NCBI RefSeq assembly: GCF_000237925.1 | Contig: NC_031495.1 | Location: 13,031,749 to 13,095,748 of the forward strand | DNA: 64,000 nt | Reading direction: 5' to 3' | Source of the DNA: Schistosoma mansoni | Lineage: Eukaryota > Platyhelminthes > Trematoda > Strigeidida > Schistosomatidae | Shown: piece after piece, positions 1 to 11,900 of the stretch | Layout of the letters: every line of letters begins with the position of its first letter | Numbering within the stretch: position 1 is the first letter of the stretch | Notes under the pieces: model-generated | Database searches by the model: none | What the model saw: only the letters and a program-made list of their open reading frames with translations | Told to the model about the DNA's origin: nothing | Translations under genes and position numbers: made by a program

Positions 1-2993
1 TACACAACAGGAAGAAATCTCATCCACATAACTCACAAACCAAACACAAACCGACTGCTCAACACACACATACACTCTCTCAACGAAAAATTCCACACAC
101 AACTCACACCACAATTATTTTGCCACATTCATCTCTCAATCATAATACAAATATATATATATATATTTATATATATATATATATTGATATTATTACACGC
201 ATACACAAGCTATCGCATGATCATACGAACACCACTGCTCTCTACATCCCACAAGGAACGACGAGCTAGACGATCATAAACCAAACAACACATCACAACA
301 CCCTCACCAAATCCCTTCACAAACTGACTCATCAACCACACTCAGACATCGAAATGCCCTACCACACAACACATCAGACCACTCATCATCATAGCAAACA
401 TCGTCTCCAATAAACATTCAAACGTCAGATGTCTGTCTATCTACCTGGCTGTACGTCTGTGCGTGTGCGCACCCTTTCACAGAGGCAGACACAACAACAC
501 AGATGAACATTCATCTCGCAAGGTCATTAGTATTCCATGGAACAACAACCAGGAATGTGGAGCTCTTGCACTACAATCAACTCGACTAACAGACAAATCC
601 AAACACTCAATCGCACACACATGCCACACCGCATCAAACTGACAACTCATACTCACCAACACCCAATAACACAAAACAACACAACATTCTCAACTGCCAT
701 CCACATCCCCCACACACCTCATCAACATAAACCATAGTCAGTACAACCAAATAAATCTATTACACAACAAACACCTCGTACTCCTTCACTAACAACATGT
801 CGCAAATATACACTTTCACGAGATGCAACAGAAACAACACCAAACACAGCTTCAAACCACCTCGTCACCATACGCAAACAATCAATTCCTCAGTTCAATA
901 CATTCACACGCCCTTCTCTACTATCACAGACAAATACCCATCATAACTGACACATTTCGTCTTCAACTCAGCAAAATAACTCATCATACACTCTCTCTCA
1001 ACAGTCTTCCCAACACCCACAACCACACTCTCCAACATAACACAACACAATCTTCAAACGAACAAACCAGTACCTAGGAATACTATACACAACAGGAAGA
1101 AATCTCATCCACATAACTCACAAACCAAACACAAACCGACTGCTCAACACACACATACACTCTCTCAACGAAAAATTCCACACACAACTCACACCACAAT
1201 TATTTTGCCACATTCATCTCTCAATCATAATACAAATATATACAAATATATATATATATATATATATATTGATATTATTACACGCATACACAAGCTATCG
1301 CATGATCATACGAACACCACTGCTCTCTACATCCCACAAGGAACGACGAGCTAGACGATCATAAACCAAACAACACATCACAACACCCTCACCAAATCCC
1401 TTCACAAACTGACTCATCAACCACACTCAGACATCGAAATGCCCTACCACACAACACATCAGACCACTCATCATCATAGCAAACATCGTCTCCAATAAAC
1501 ATCCAAACGTCAGATGTCTGTCTATCTACCTGGCTGTACGTCTGTGCGTGTGCGCACCCTTTCACAGAGGCAGACACAACAACACAGATGAACATTCATC
1601 TCGCAAGGTCATTAGTATTCCATGGAACAACAACCAGGAATGTGGAGCTCTTGCACTACAATCAACTCGACTAACAGACAAATCCAAACACTCAATCGCA
1701 CACACATGCCACACCGCATCAAACTGACAACTCATACTCACCAACACCCAATAACACAAAACAACACAACATTCTCAACTGCAATCCACATCTACCACAC
1801 ATCTCATCTACCTGGATGTACGTCTGTGCGTGTGCGCACCCTTTCACAGAGGCAGACACAACAACACAGATGAACATTCATCTCGCAAGGTCATTAGTAT
1901 TCCATGGAACAACAACCAGGAATGTGGAGCTCTTGCACTACAATCAACTCGACTAACAGACAAATCCAAACACTCAATCGCACACACATGCCACACCGCA
2001 TCAAACTGACAACTCATACTCACCAACACCCAATAACACAAAACAACACAACATTCTCAACTGCCATCCACATCCCCCACACACCTCATCAACATAAACC
2101 ATAGTCAGTACAACCAAATAAATCTATTACACAACAAACACCTCGTACTCCTTCACTAACAACATGTCGCAAATATACACTTTCACGAGATGCAACAGAA
2201 ACAACACCAAACACAGCTTCAAACCACCTCGTCACCATACGCAAACAATCAATTCCTCAGTTCAATACATTCACACGCCCTTCTCTACTATCACAGACAA
2301 ATACCCATCATAACTGACACATTTCGTCTTCAACTCAGCAAAATAACTCATCATACACTCTCTCTCAACAGTCTTCCCAACACCCACAACCACACTCTCC
2401 AACATAACACAACACAATCTTCAAACGAACAAACCAGTACCTAGGAATACTATACACAACAGGAAGAAATCTCATCCACATAACTCACAAACCAAACACA
2501 AACCGACTGCTCAACACACACATACACTCTCTCAACGAAAAATTCCACACACAACTCACACCACAATTATTTTGCCACATTCATCTCTCAATCATAATAC
2601 AAATATATATATATATATTTATATATATATATATATATTGATATTATTACACGCATACACAAGCTATCGCATGATCATACGAACACCACTGCTCTCTACA
2701 TCCCACAAGGAACGACGAGCTAGACGATCATAAACCAAACAACACATCACAACACCCTCACCAAATCCCTTCACAAACTGACTCATCAACCACACTCAGA
2801 CATCGAAATGCCCTACCACACAACACATCAGACCACTCATCATCATAGCAAACATCGTCTCCAATAAACATTCAAACGTCAGATGTCTGTCTATCTACCT
2901 GGCTGTACGTCTGTGCGTGTGCGCACCCTTTCACAGAGGCAGACACAACAACACAGATGAACATTCATCTCGCAAGGTCTTTAGTATTACATG
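1..2993. repeat. Tandem satellite-like array, 1,085-bp unit
   Basis: Three consecutive copies of one unit lie at 1-1085, 1086-2452 and 2453-2993; the left end continues beyond the window and the third copy stops abruptly after about 540 bases. Copies are nearly identical apart from a few substitutions and a variable (AT)n tract near 150-185, 1235-1270 and 2600-2637. The second unit is 282 bases longer because of an internal duplication. The + strand is very rich in A and C and almost free of G, a skew not seen elsewhere in the window. Short open frames repeat at the same place in each copy but are low in complexity (T, H, N, Q runs), so I read them as a consequence of composition and not as genes. 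Class unknown; a satellite or a tandemly amplified segment. Confidence 0.9.
1526..2089. repeat. 282-bp tandem duplication inside satellite unit 2
   Basis: The stretch beginning at CTACCTGG (1526) starts again at 1808 with offset 282, which exactly explains why unit 2 is 1,367 rather than 1,085 bases long. The junction lies in a short shared motif (CATCTACCTGG-like) near 1803-1813, suggesting slippage or unequal exchange at microhomology. Confidence 0.85.
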
Positions 2994-3164
2994 TAGGAAG
3001 AACGTTGTAGTTCGAGCTATTGTACAGTAATTTTGGAAGCTTATGTTCGGTTGGAGAATGGTTGTAATTGAGACCGAATTCGGATATTTCTTTTTCATAG
3101 GACATTTTTAAGATGTTTTTAATATTATATGTGGATGTCGAGTGTGAGAAATGAGCATTTTTTT

Positions 3165-3525
3165 ATTTAAACACATAAGTATTGGTACAATGAAACACCA
3201 GATACATATGCGCCATACAAATCTCATTCGATTTGTGTGAGGGCTGTGATACTGCCCAGGTGCCCGAACTGAAGAAGGTTGTTTTCTTAGGGGACCACAG
3301 CCAGAGCCTTTGACCGAAAGATCTGATCCACAAGGCAGTGGAGCATCGTGAGGAGATGCAGTCCCATGGTAGCCGGTGATCAACGATTGATTCGTACGCC
3401 ATTTGTTCCCTCAGGATACTGGAGCCCATGTGCACCATTGGTTTGGAATCAGGGTTCTCCAACTCCCCTAGGTGGACTCGCCTTGTTCACCAACCCGGTT
3501 AAAGCATTTAGTAATTCATGACGTC
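3165..3525 (-). mobile_element. Dispersed non-autonomous retroelement D, partial copy
   Basis: This stretch matches 51553-51880 over about 350 bases in the same orientation, including the conserved blocks around GATCTGATCCACAAG, CAGTCCCAT and CAACTCCCCTAGGTG. On the minus strand it ends in a T/A-rich tail (TTATTTAAA-like on +), as expected for the 3' end of a retroposed element. The open frames seen here are repeated in the second copy with changes and do not resemble a known protein. Flanks 2994-3164 and 3526-4097 are AT-rich sequence with nothing I recognise. Confidence 0.6.
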
Positions 3526-4097
3526 ATTTGAATACGTCGGATGTCGTATAAGATTATAAGGTATTTCTGTTCATATTGAGGAAAAAGCGCATGTGGTATT
3601 TACGTACCATGCACGTTTATTTAGATATCGTGGATTGTGGCCGTTTGAGACGCGACACACTGACGCGATTTATTACACTTATTTCTAAAACAGAAGATGC
3701 AGTTACATACAGTAAACGTGCATTATTTTAAGTCCAGTTTTGTGACATTTTATATTATGGATGTAGAGAAACGAATAATAATGATAATAATGGCAATAAT
3801 AATAAGATAAACACAAAGTTGCTACCTGGTTGTCGAACTGTTCGAATTATTACTTTTTCCTTTGTATGGAAGAAAGACTCGTTTCGAGTAGATTGTTATC
3901 CCATGTGATGTATCAGTTGAACAAAATTTTTATCTTCAGTGCTGTACATTTTATGGATTAGATGTTTATTGAATACATAGTCGATCGTAAACTAGTGAGT
4001 TTGAAGGCAGTTATTATTTATACAACAAAAAAGATATTACTCGGTTAGATGACTGATTCAAGAGCCGTCCAAATGTTATAAATAGATAGTATTTACT

Positions 4098-5737
4098 TTA
4101 AAAGAGATCTGATGAAGTGGAAGATATACATAAATTTTCGATGGCCGATTCTTCGATAATGGCATTTATTCTATTGACGGTTTTGAAAACGACAGTCGGT
4201 GAACACTGGTCTTGTATCATTTTTAATTTTCCAATGACCATCGCCATAGCACTGTTGACGTCAACTTGTTTATCCCTCTTCAAAGCAGTCGATAGTGGTT
4301 GAAGATTATGAGATCTAGACCACCGCGGGTATCTACAAGGTGTACCTTGATGCGTAATAAACTTTATACAAACCAACTTACCTGTATGCAAACCGATAGA
4401 AAAGTGGACTTTTATGAGATGTCTGCACGGTAGCAGCTCAACTGAATTTAGCGAACAAGTACACACACCATTATTTCTATCCACTCTGTAAGAATTCCCA
4501 TCATCTGAACAAAATATGAAATCGTCTTCAACTTGCTCAATGGTGATGTCACTTTCGCGTACGATGTCGTTGTACGTTTTATCAGAAGCGTAATCTGTGA
4601 GTTGATTGAGAAATTCATGTAACTTTTCGTCTACATTGAACCTTTTATGTTTGAGAAGGCGAAAAGACCCCTCATTTTGTAAGAAGTTACAGCTCCTTTT
4701 AGCCTCCTTATGTAAAGCTATCAAGCAATCTTCCAGAGAGTCATGTTCCTTAAGTGCTTCTCGTATATGTGGATGAACACATTTTACTACACCATTAACT
4801 TTCGTACCTAATGTAACAACATCTTGTAAGAACGCTGGCACCCACATTTCTTTTATAGGGATCCAATGTTGAGTGACGTAATCATAAACCTTAGAATCCA
4901 ATTTCTTCATCTTTTGTAGATTAAATTTGAATCTGAAAAAATTAGATAAAGTTTCTATTTACTTGTTTGGACATAAGGTAGACGCCAATTCAGCAAAAAT
5001 ATTGTTTGCAATGGGATTTTTGAACTACCTTTACGTTAAAGAAGTAGAATGTATAATACCTTTCTTTTGAAGACCTTCCTAATGTATGATGAACTCAAAA
5101 CAATCCTTGCGGTTGGAAAGGATTCTTGCACTAACTCTGGTCTAGAAACTGGGCAATCTACAGCTACTGTCAGAGTTGAACTAACATCCTTAAAAATTTC
5201 ACGGAAATGCTTTAGCAAAATGCACAAATTTTCTGTTTGTTCTGTGGAATGTAATGAAAACATTATGGGTCTTGTACGCAGAAGACCATCTGTCACAGCT
5301 ATCTGGAAAATGGTAAGCCTAAGAAGTTGGAGAGAATACTTTACGCTCACCCAACGAGACTAACGTTGTAGGTGACACTGAAACTAAGAACTTCTGGGAA
5401 CCGCTTATATAACTCGATCTGCTCGTAGTGTGACAAAGAGACTTGAGTAATCTCACAGTCACACTGCTCCACGAATACAATGGAATCTTTACGTATCTCA
5501 TCCAGTACGTCCGAAAGTTCCTTGGAACCTTAATATGAATAATTTCATGCAATCAATCAAACCAGGAAAAACTTGATTACGAAGTATCTTGATTTCCGAA
5601 GAAGTCAGTGGCCTAAGCAGTTTTGAGCTAGCGAAGGCTAGTATTGTTTTCATTCTGCAACCACACTCCAATAACTGCATTAGGAGTTTCGCATCTTCAT
5701 CTTTTAAACCAAGTGCAATAAGCTCCTCAGAACCCAT
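4098..5737 (-). pseudogene. Mutator-like (MULE) transposase remnant with SWIM zinc finger
   Basis: Read on the minus strand, this is a broken transposase of the Mutator superfamily; schistosomes carry such elements (Curupira). The best-preserved part, 4910-4098 (270 residues), has the MULE post-catalytic pattern (W-x4-KEMWVPAF near residues 16-27) and a SWIM zinc finger with C150-x-C152-x9-C162-x-H164. Upstream, 5522-5350 carries YKRFPEVL...VTYN and 5350-5036 carries TDGLLRTRPIMF and AVDCPVSRPELVQESFP, matching the two halves of the DDE_MULE fold. The segments lie in different frames (at least two shifts), the first catalytic aspartate of the usual D-x-TYN motif is replaced (SVTYN), and the usual C-x2-H after FP-x-A is missing. 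So it is not active. An N-terminal linker-like stretch starts at 5737. A domesticated host gene is less likely given the breaks. Confidence 0.6.
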
Positions 5738-6109
5738 TTTTGTGTAGCCGCCACGTTTTGCTCAAACTTCAGACTTTGTTGGCCTGAAGAAGAGTTTTGA
5801 GAGTTCTATAAAATCTTAGACTGCTCTACTGAAGGTAGTTTTGAATATAAAGACTTGATATTCTCACGTTTATCTATCCCTAGCTATCGAAACTAAACTA
5901 CTTATTCATTCAGTCACAAGGATGGAGAGGATGAGTTCAAATAGTTTGTATTGACGAAAACGCGCCTACCAGCTCCCGAAAAGCTGAGGTTGGCTACAAA
6001 AGAATATGATCACATGACAGACTGAGAACCCATCCGGCTATAAAACAGCCCATGGGTATCCCCCCTTGCACATGGTCCCTAAAAGGGAAAGTGGCGTCTA
6101 ACGTCCAAC
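5738..6109. other. Non-coding segment, partly LINE 3' flank
   Basis: No gene is visible. The part nearest 6110, with the block AGGGACCATGTG in minus-strand reading, resembles sequence below the second LINE (about 9790) and is probably the 3' untranslated region of the LINE next to it. Confidence 0.4.
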
Positions 6110-7470
6110 TATTGATTAAATGGCTCGAATGGTTGTGGAAGGAATAGAAGGAGCTTTCGCCTAACGCGCTTCCGTGTCTAGTAGCAGTGGATCACCAATA
6201 TCTCCAGGCAGGAACCTAGATATACTGCAAGCCATCAGAAAGTCACCTCTAAGACGCCTATACTCTAACGGGTAACGGTTAAGTGATTGGAGGCGCTCTT
6301 CATAAGGTTTGAATTTGAGTCTTCGAACGGATTTCGTGATCAGCCCTTGGATATGTTCCAGAGTGTTCTTATCCTTTTGGAGTGAAGGAGGAAATACTAC
6401 GTTCTAGTACATTAAATTGGGACGAATGAAACTGTTGAAGATTATGTGGAAGGTTTTACCGTTAAGCTGACCAAAAATGAGCTTTCATATTACCAGTGCA
6501 AGGTCTGCTCGAAAGGCGTTTTTGTCACAGTTAGCATACGACTTCAAGTCGTCGAGTACAAACACTCCTAAATCTTTTTCGACTTGGGAAATTTCTAGAG
6601 AGAAGTTTCCTAAGTTGTAACTGTAGTCTGCAACATGTCGCAGATGGACTACTTTGCACTTTGAAGTGTTGAAGGTAAATCTTTTGTCATCTGCCCAACT
6701 TTGAAGTCGAGTCAGATCCTTCTGAAGTGCCAGTATATCCTCTTGGTTGCACATCTCTCTCCAAAGTTTCACATCATCAGCAAAAAGCATTAACTCAGAC
6801 GATATTTGTTGTGGAAGATCGTTTATATAAATCATGAAGAGAAGAGGTCCTAGTATTGAGTCCTGGGGGACTCCACCAGGACATTCCATAGCCTGAGAGA
6901 AAGTGGAGTTAACTCTGACCTCAAAATGTGGATTTTTTAGATATGAAGTGAGCCAGTCAATTAGAGGTAGTTTGATACTCAATCATTTAAGCTTATTGAT
7001 AAGACATGTATGGTAGACAATATCAACAGCTTTTGAAAAATCAGGGTAAATGATGTCATCCTTCCCCTTACGATCAATGATGCTTGTCCATCTGTCCATC
7101 GCAGTCAGCAGGTTGGTTATACAAGAGTGACGCTTCCTGAAACCATGCTGTTTAGGTGAGAAGTTTAAGTAGTCGTGTATACTATCTCATATCAGGGTAA
7201 AGAGAGAAGGGCTACCGGTCGGTAGCTTGAGGGTTCGTTGCGCCGACCTCCTTTGAAAATTGGTGTGATGTCAGCCAACTTTCAATTTTCTGGTAACTTG
7301 TCTCGACTTAGTGAGTGTTAGAATATAAGGCTATGCGATGTTGCCAGGACTGAAGCTGCTTCCCTCAGTATAGCAGAATGAACCATATCCGGACCACGAG
7401 AAGTGTCTTAGGTGCTACAGTTTACGGAACACCAGGTTAGCGCTCAGGTTCACTTTGGAAAGTCCTGTGC
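6110..7470 (-). mobile_element. CR1-like LINE, truncated, reverse transcriptase fragment
   Basis: On the minus strand the order is that of a non-LTR reverse transcriptase: a segment resembling LPENWK-A-ITPIFKGG...SYRPV near 7290-7210, HGFRKRHSC near 7150, FSKAVD-IVYH near 7050-7000, then an open frame 6982-6485 with GVPQDSILGPLLFMIYIND and the catalytic FADD box (FADDVKLW). Beyond it, 6450-6120 keeps the C-terminal tail seen in CR1/SR1/Perere elements (KPYEERL-x2-L-x5-E-RRLRGDF). Several stops and at least one frame change separate these parts, and the endonuclease domain is absent, so the copy is 5'-truncated and dead. Assignment to the CR1-like lineage rests on motif spacing read by eye. 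Confidence 0.8.
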
Positions 7471-7609
7471 AGTTGCAGGTGAAGCTTTCATTAGTGTAGT
7501 TGATGTGGTCGGTTGAAATGTTCGAGGGTATCGTTCAGCCAAAAAGTTAGCTGTATCCCTGTCGTTATTGATCGGACCATTAATACTCAGCAGTTGGGAA
7601 ACTCCAGTT

Positions 7610-9440
7610 TTGGCTTGTCAAAGAGAAGCTGCGTAACGGAATAAGCTTTTCGGATTGGAAACAAATTTATCGATGAGCGATAAGGAACTTATCACAAAAG
7701 CAACCATGTTCGCACACCAGTACACCGAAGCACCCATTAGTATCTCAGTAGACACATACGACTCAGCAATCGGAGGAGTCTTACAACAATGGGTTAACCA
7801 CGCTTGACAACTTTTGGCATTCTTCTCAAGACAGTCGCTAAACATAGAATCGAGGTGTAGCACTTCCGGTGGGGAACTCCTAGCCAAATATTGTACTGTA
7901 TGGCACTTCCAACACTCCGTGGAAGGCTGATAATTCACTTTTTTCACCGATCACAGGCCTCTTCCCTTTCAGCCCATTTTCAGACAAGTACTCATCTCGT
8001 GAGTCTCAACAACTGAGCTACATTTCTCAGTCTATATCCGATATGCGACACATTTCTGGAGCAAACAGTGTAGTTCCAGTCGGCTTGTCTCGTATAACTT
8101 CGATGAACAGTTTCTTGGGAATCGACCTTCTTAAACTCACTCAGCTTCGAAAAGAAGACACTAATCTTCAGCATGAGTTATCTTCTTGCCCTTAAACTGC
8201 GTAATAAATAGATGGGGGCAGGCAAAGGAACCTTATTATGCGACACATCTACAGGTGAGGATAGTTCAATAGTTCCGAAACATTATCGACCCAACGTCTT
8301 CAATACATTGAACAAGCTCTCTCATTCAGGTGTTCGTGTATCCATCAAGTTCATGGCAGAACGATTTAGCTGACCTGGTATGAGTAAAGAGGTAGGGAGT
8401 GGACACGCTCCTGTGTAAGCTGTCAGAAATCTAAGGTGACTAGACACAACAAATGTCCCCTGAGCTCATTCAGAACTCCCGATGCTCAGTTCGACCATGT
8501 TTATCTGGATTTAGTAAGACCTTTACAAGGTTCGATTGGATGTTCTCATCTCTTAAATTGCGTAGACCGTTTCACTCGATGTCCAGAAGCAGTACCTATT
8601 AAGGGCATTACTGCTAAGACAGTGGTCCGCACTTTCGTCGAACGGTAGGTAGCAAACTTCGGCTGCCCTTCAGCTGTCATTATAGACCGCGGACGCCAGT
8701 TCGGACCTGGATTTTTCCGTTGCCTAAATACACTATTAAGAATCACACGACTCCGAAAGACCGCCTACCATCCACAAGCAAGCTAGTTGGTAGAACGATT
8801 TCATTGACAGTTAAAAGTTTCACTCTCAGCTGCAAATGTCTCACAGTAAACCGACTCTCTTCTACCCGTCTTACTTGGTATTCGCAATGCAGTGAAAGCT
8901 GACATTGGGTACACTACATCTCAACTCGTTTATGGGAAGACACACGGACTTCTGTGTGAATTCGTGCGTCCTTCATATTCTTCAAAGAATATGGATCTAA
9001 ACTCCCACACGAGCAGGCTTACAAACTCAATGCGTTCAATCAAACCTGTTTCCACCCGGCCACAGCCAACGGAAGTTTCAGTTCAACCTTCCTTATGATA
9101 TAGTACACAAGTCTTTGTACGTGGCGACTCACTTCGATGAACTCTAGACACAGCATACGGAGGACTAATCAAAGCCGTTCAGTGCAAACCTAAGTACCCT
9201 GTCATCGATAAGAACGGCACTAACGATCGCATCAGTATCGATCGTCTCAAAGCCGCGTATTTGACGGAAACCTTACTCATGTTGATTTATCTTCTGCACA
9301 TTGAAAGATGCGGGTGCTACATTTACGATACCTCATTCGACATTCAACAATCACGAAGACAATTTGGCCACATCTGACATCCGATTCAAAACAACGCTTA
9401 AGGTTTCCAGAACACCCAAACGATCACTGCACGTATGACA
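7610..9440 (+). mobile_element. Ty3/Gypsy-like LTR retrotransposon fossil, pol part
   Basis: An old, broken copy of a Gypsy-type element (the lineage that includes Boudicca and Saci in schistosomes). Recognisable parts in order are an RNase H region (about 7.65-8.0 kb), the zinc-binding N-terminus of integrase (about 8.28-8.43 kb) and the integrase core with its typical FDHVYLDLV and CVDRFTRCPEA motifs (about 8.43-9.1 kb). Reverse transcriptase, gag and clear terminal repeats are not found next to it; a LINE abuts its left side. It carries many breaks and is plainly not functional; age appears considerable. Confidence 0.8.
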
Positions 9441-9769
9441 CCGTATAACACATTGTTTCGTCTCTATTCATATTGTACTATTGTGTCGAAAAACCGAATT
9501 TTTTTTTCATTGTCAATATGCTCACTTATATGTGCATATTTTCATTGTTTTTCAAAAACATTCATTCTGCGGAATTCGGTTTTACGCTATTGTATGTTTA
9601 CGAAACGGATGTATATAAGTTTATTTTCTTTTATTCATCCGCTTTGTATCTTTACGTAAGTATGAGTGTGATTAGACATGCACCTACGTATCTTTTCTCT
9701 TCCAGGATAGCTCGAAAGGAAGAAAAACCAACAGTTTACGATTGACCGAAATTTTAATTGTACCTGTTT
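9441..9769. other. AT-rich segment, no gene seen
   Basis: T-rich on the + strand with short open frames full of F, Y and S; possibly the tail of the preceding fossil or unique sequence. No recognisable domain. Confidence 0.3.
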
Positions 9770-11900
9770 TTCATTAGTATATTGTACCACATGGTCCCTT
9801 ATAGTAGGGAAATACGACCAGACAATGCTGAAAATAGCAAGCTACCAGAAGAGTGTTTACCAACGACAAACTCGTTGGGTTTAAACTTCTGGCCGGCCAC
9901 GTCTTATAGTCACCACCACCCCACAAGAGGGGAGGGAATGAGCTATAGCTCTGTAAGTCTTCAACATTTGATGCTGACTGCATTGGTTTTGATGGACTCA
10001 TCTAACTGAAGGTTCTTGATCATGCATCCGAACCAGATCACGAGTGGATACGCAGTTCTTCATATCTACAGCAGCCAGCCAGTTTAGATTCATCACTTCT
10101 CGATATATCGATAGCTCATCAAATATGTCTTCAAACCTCTACGCTTCTGACTTTTGATTTGACTGGGTTGGCAAATTTCGATTATAACAGGTGTTATTGA
10201 TTAAGGCGTCGTCAAACTCCGAATACTTGTGGCACCATTAGGTCCAAATGGTTCTGCACGGTATAGGTTTCGCTCAAAGGGCTTCCGTATCTAGTAGCAG
10301 TGGATCATCGATGCCCCAAGGTAGCAACTCAGGTATATTTGACGATAAGAGAGAAAAAATATTGGCAGATTACAATGAGTTATCGACCTTCGTTTTTAAG
10401 AATATGTCGAGTTTCTTCCTAAAGATCACCAGTGTAGCCGCTTGGAATAGCTCAGTCGGCAGTGATTTCCAGAATTTGACTACTTGTAAAGAGTAGATGG
10501 CATGGATGCAATCCAGATTTTGGTGTTGTCCTCTAATTTTTCGGTATTATCGGGAAGAATTATGTTCGGACTGAGCTTGAATAAGCATTTTAGAGGATGC
10601 CCATTAATGTTTAATGGCGCTGTAAGTCGTTACTAGGTCACTTATGAGACGCCTTTACTCTAGTGAGTAAAGATCAAGCGGTTTGAGGTGCTATTATAAA
10701 GGTTTGAATCTGAGTCCTGGAAGTGATCTCATGGCTTGCCTCTGTCTACGTTCTGGTGCATCATAGCAGTGTTGCAGGAGAAGAAGTAACACCATGTTTT
10801 CATACTCTAAGTGAGATCGAATATGGTTGTTACGGATTAAGTGGAAAAACCTACTGTCGAACTGAACAAAAGTGCGCTTCAATGTTACCAAAGGAGGTTC
10901 TGACGTCATTTGTCATATATTGTGCAAGAATTTTGTATCATAGGGTACCAGAATTCCTAGCTCTTCTTCATCTTGGAATATCTCTGAAGGGTAATAATCT
11001 CAGTTTTATGTGTAGTTCGCAACATGTCTCAGATAAACTGCTGCAAACTTTGAAGTGTTGACAGTAGGTTCGTCGGTATTTACTCAAATTGAAGTCAAGT
11101 GAGATACTCTCGAAGTTGTAGCTTATCCTCATGGTGGAAAACTCCTTTTTAATGTTAGTGGAAAGTAATAACTCAGACGATACTTGATGAGAACGACTAT
11201 TTATATTAATTAAAAAAAGAAGAGGTGTTAGCGACGAACACTGTGGGGCCGGGATCGGACATTCAGCAATCAGAGAAAATGCAGAATTTTCTGGCCTCAA
11301 AAGGCTGATTGTTAATATATCAGCTAAACCAGTCTATTATTAATGACCTGATACCTATAAGCTAGAGCTAATTGATGAGACGCGTATGATGGTGCCTATC
11401 GAAAGCTTTTAGGGAGTTGACATCTATATTCTCTCTGGGATCGAGGAAGGTTGTTCATAGATCTGCCGCACTCAGAACGTTGGTTATATAGAAGTGGTTC
11501 TCTTTGAAACTGTGTTGTTGGTGTGAAAAGAAGTTTATCAATAAAAAGCAGACACGTAACTCGTCGCGTATAAAAGAATCCATAACTTTTGAAGATACTG
11601 AAAGTTGTACTTAAAGTTTCATTGCTCCAAAAGATTCATCACCTCCATCATACGGGGGTCTAGAGAAGTTGAATCAGGGAAGATCGAGTGCATCCGAGAA
11701 GAATAGAGAGAGATAATCCATCCAACATACGTTCCTTGTTTCCGGTCTTGGGGGTAAACCTCCTGCAGATGGCTTCAACTAGACATCTTGAGTTGTTAGA
11801 CAACCTCACCGAGAACTATACAGGTTCGTCAAGATTGCTAAACTCTTGAGCGTACACACTTGATGTGTAGCCATGTTAAATAGTAGATACAGGGTTTCCC
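9770..11900 (-). mobile_element. Second CR1-like LINE fragment with 3' UTR
   Basis: The stretch 10260-10330 repeats the C-terminal coding tail of the LINE at 6150-6220 (shared CTTCCGT-TCTAGTAGCAGTGGATCA), and 10640-10730 repeats its neighbouring block. Further up the minus strand, weak matches to the reverse transcriptase core run to about 11.8 kb. It is more decayed than the first copy: no open frame longer than about 110 codons and no intact catalytic box. The part 9770-10240 lies downstream of the coding remnant and is taken as its 3' untranslated region; the block AAGGGACCATGTGG there resembles the first copy. Confidence 0.6.
9946..10239 (-). repeat. Left arm of a 295-bp inverted repeat (LINE 3' tail)
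   Basis: Nearly identical in inverted orientation to 14511-14806. It sits directly below the LINE coding remnant at 10.24 kb, so the simplest reading is that it is the 3' UTR of this LINE subfamily. Confidence 0.8.

Noticed and set aside
477-2444. Repeated open frames of 65-84 codons in the satellite units
   Set aside because: They arise from the A/C-rich, stop-poor strand and its complement, are low in complexity and repeat with the DNA unit; no start context or domain.
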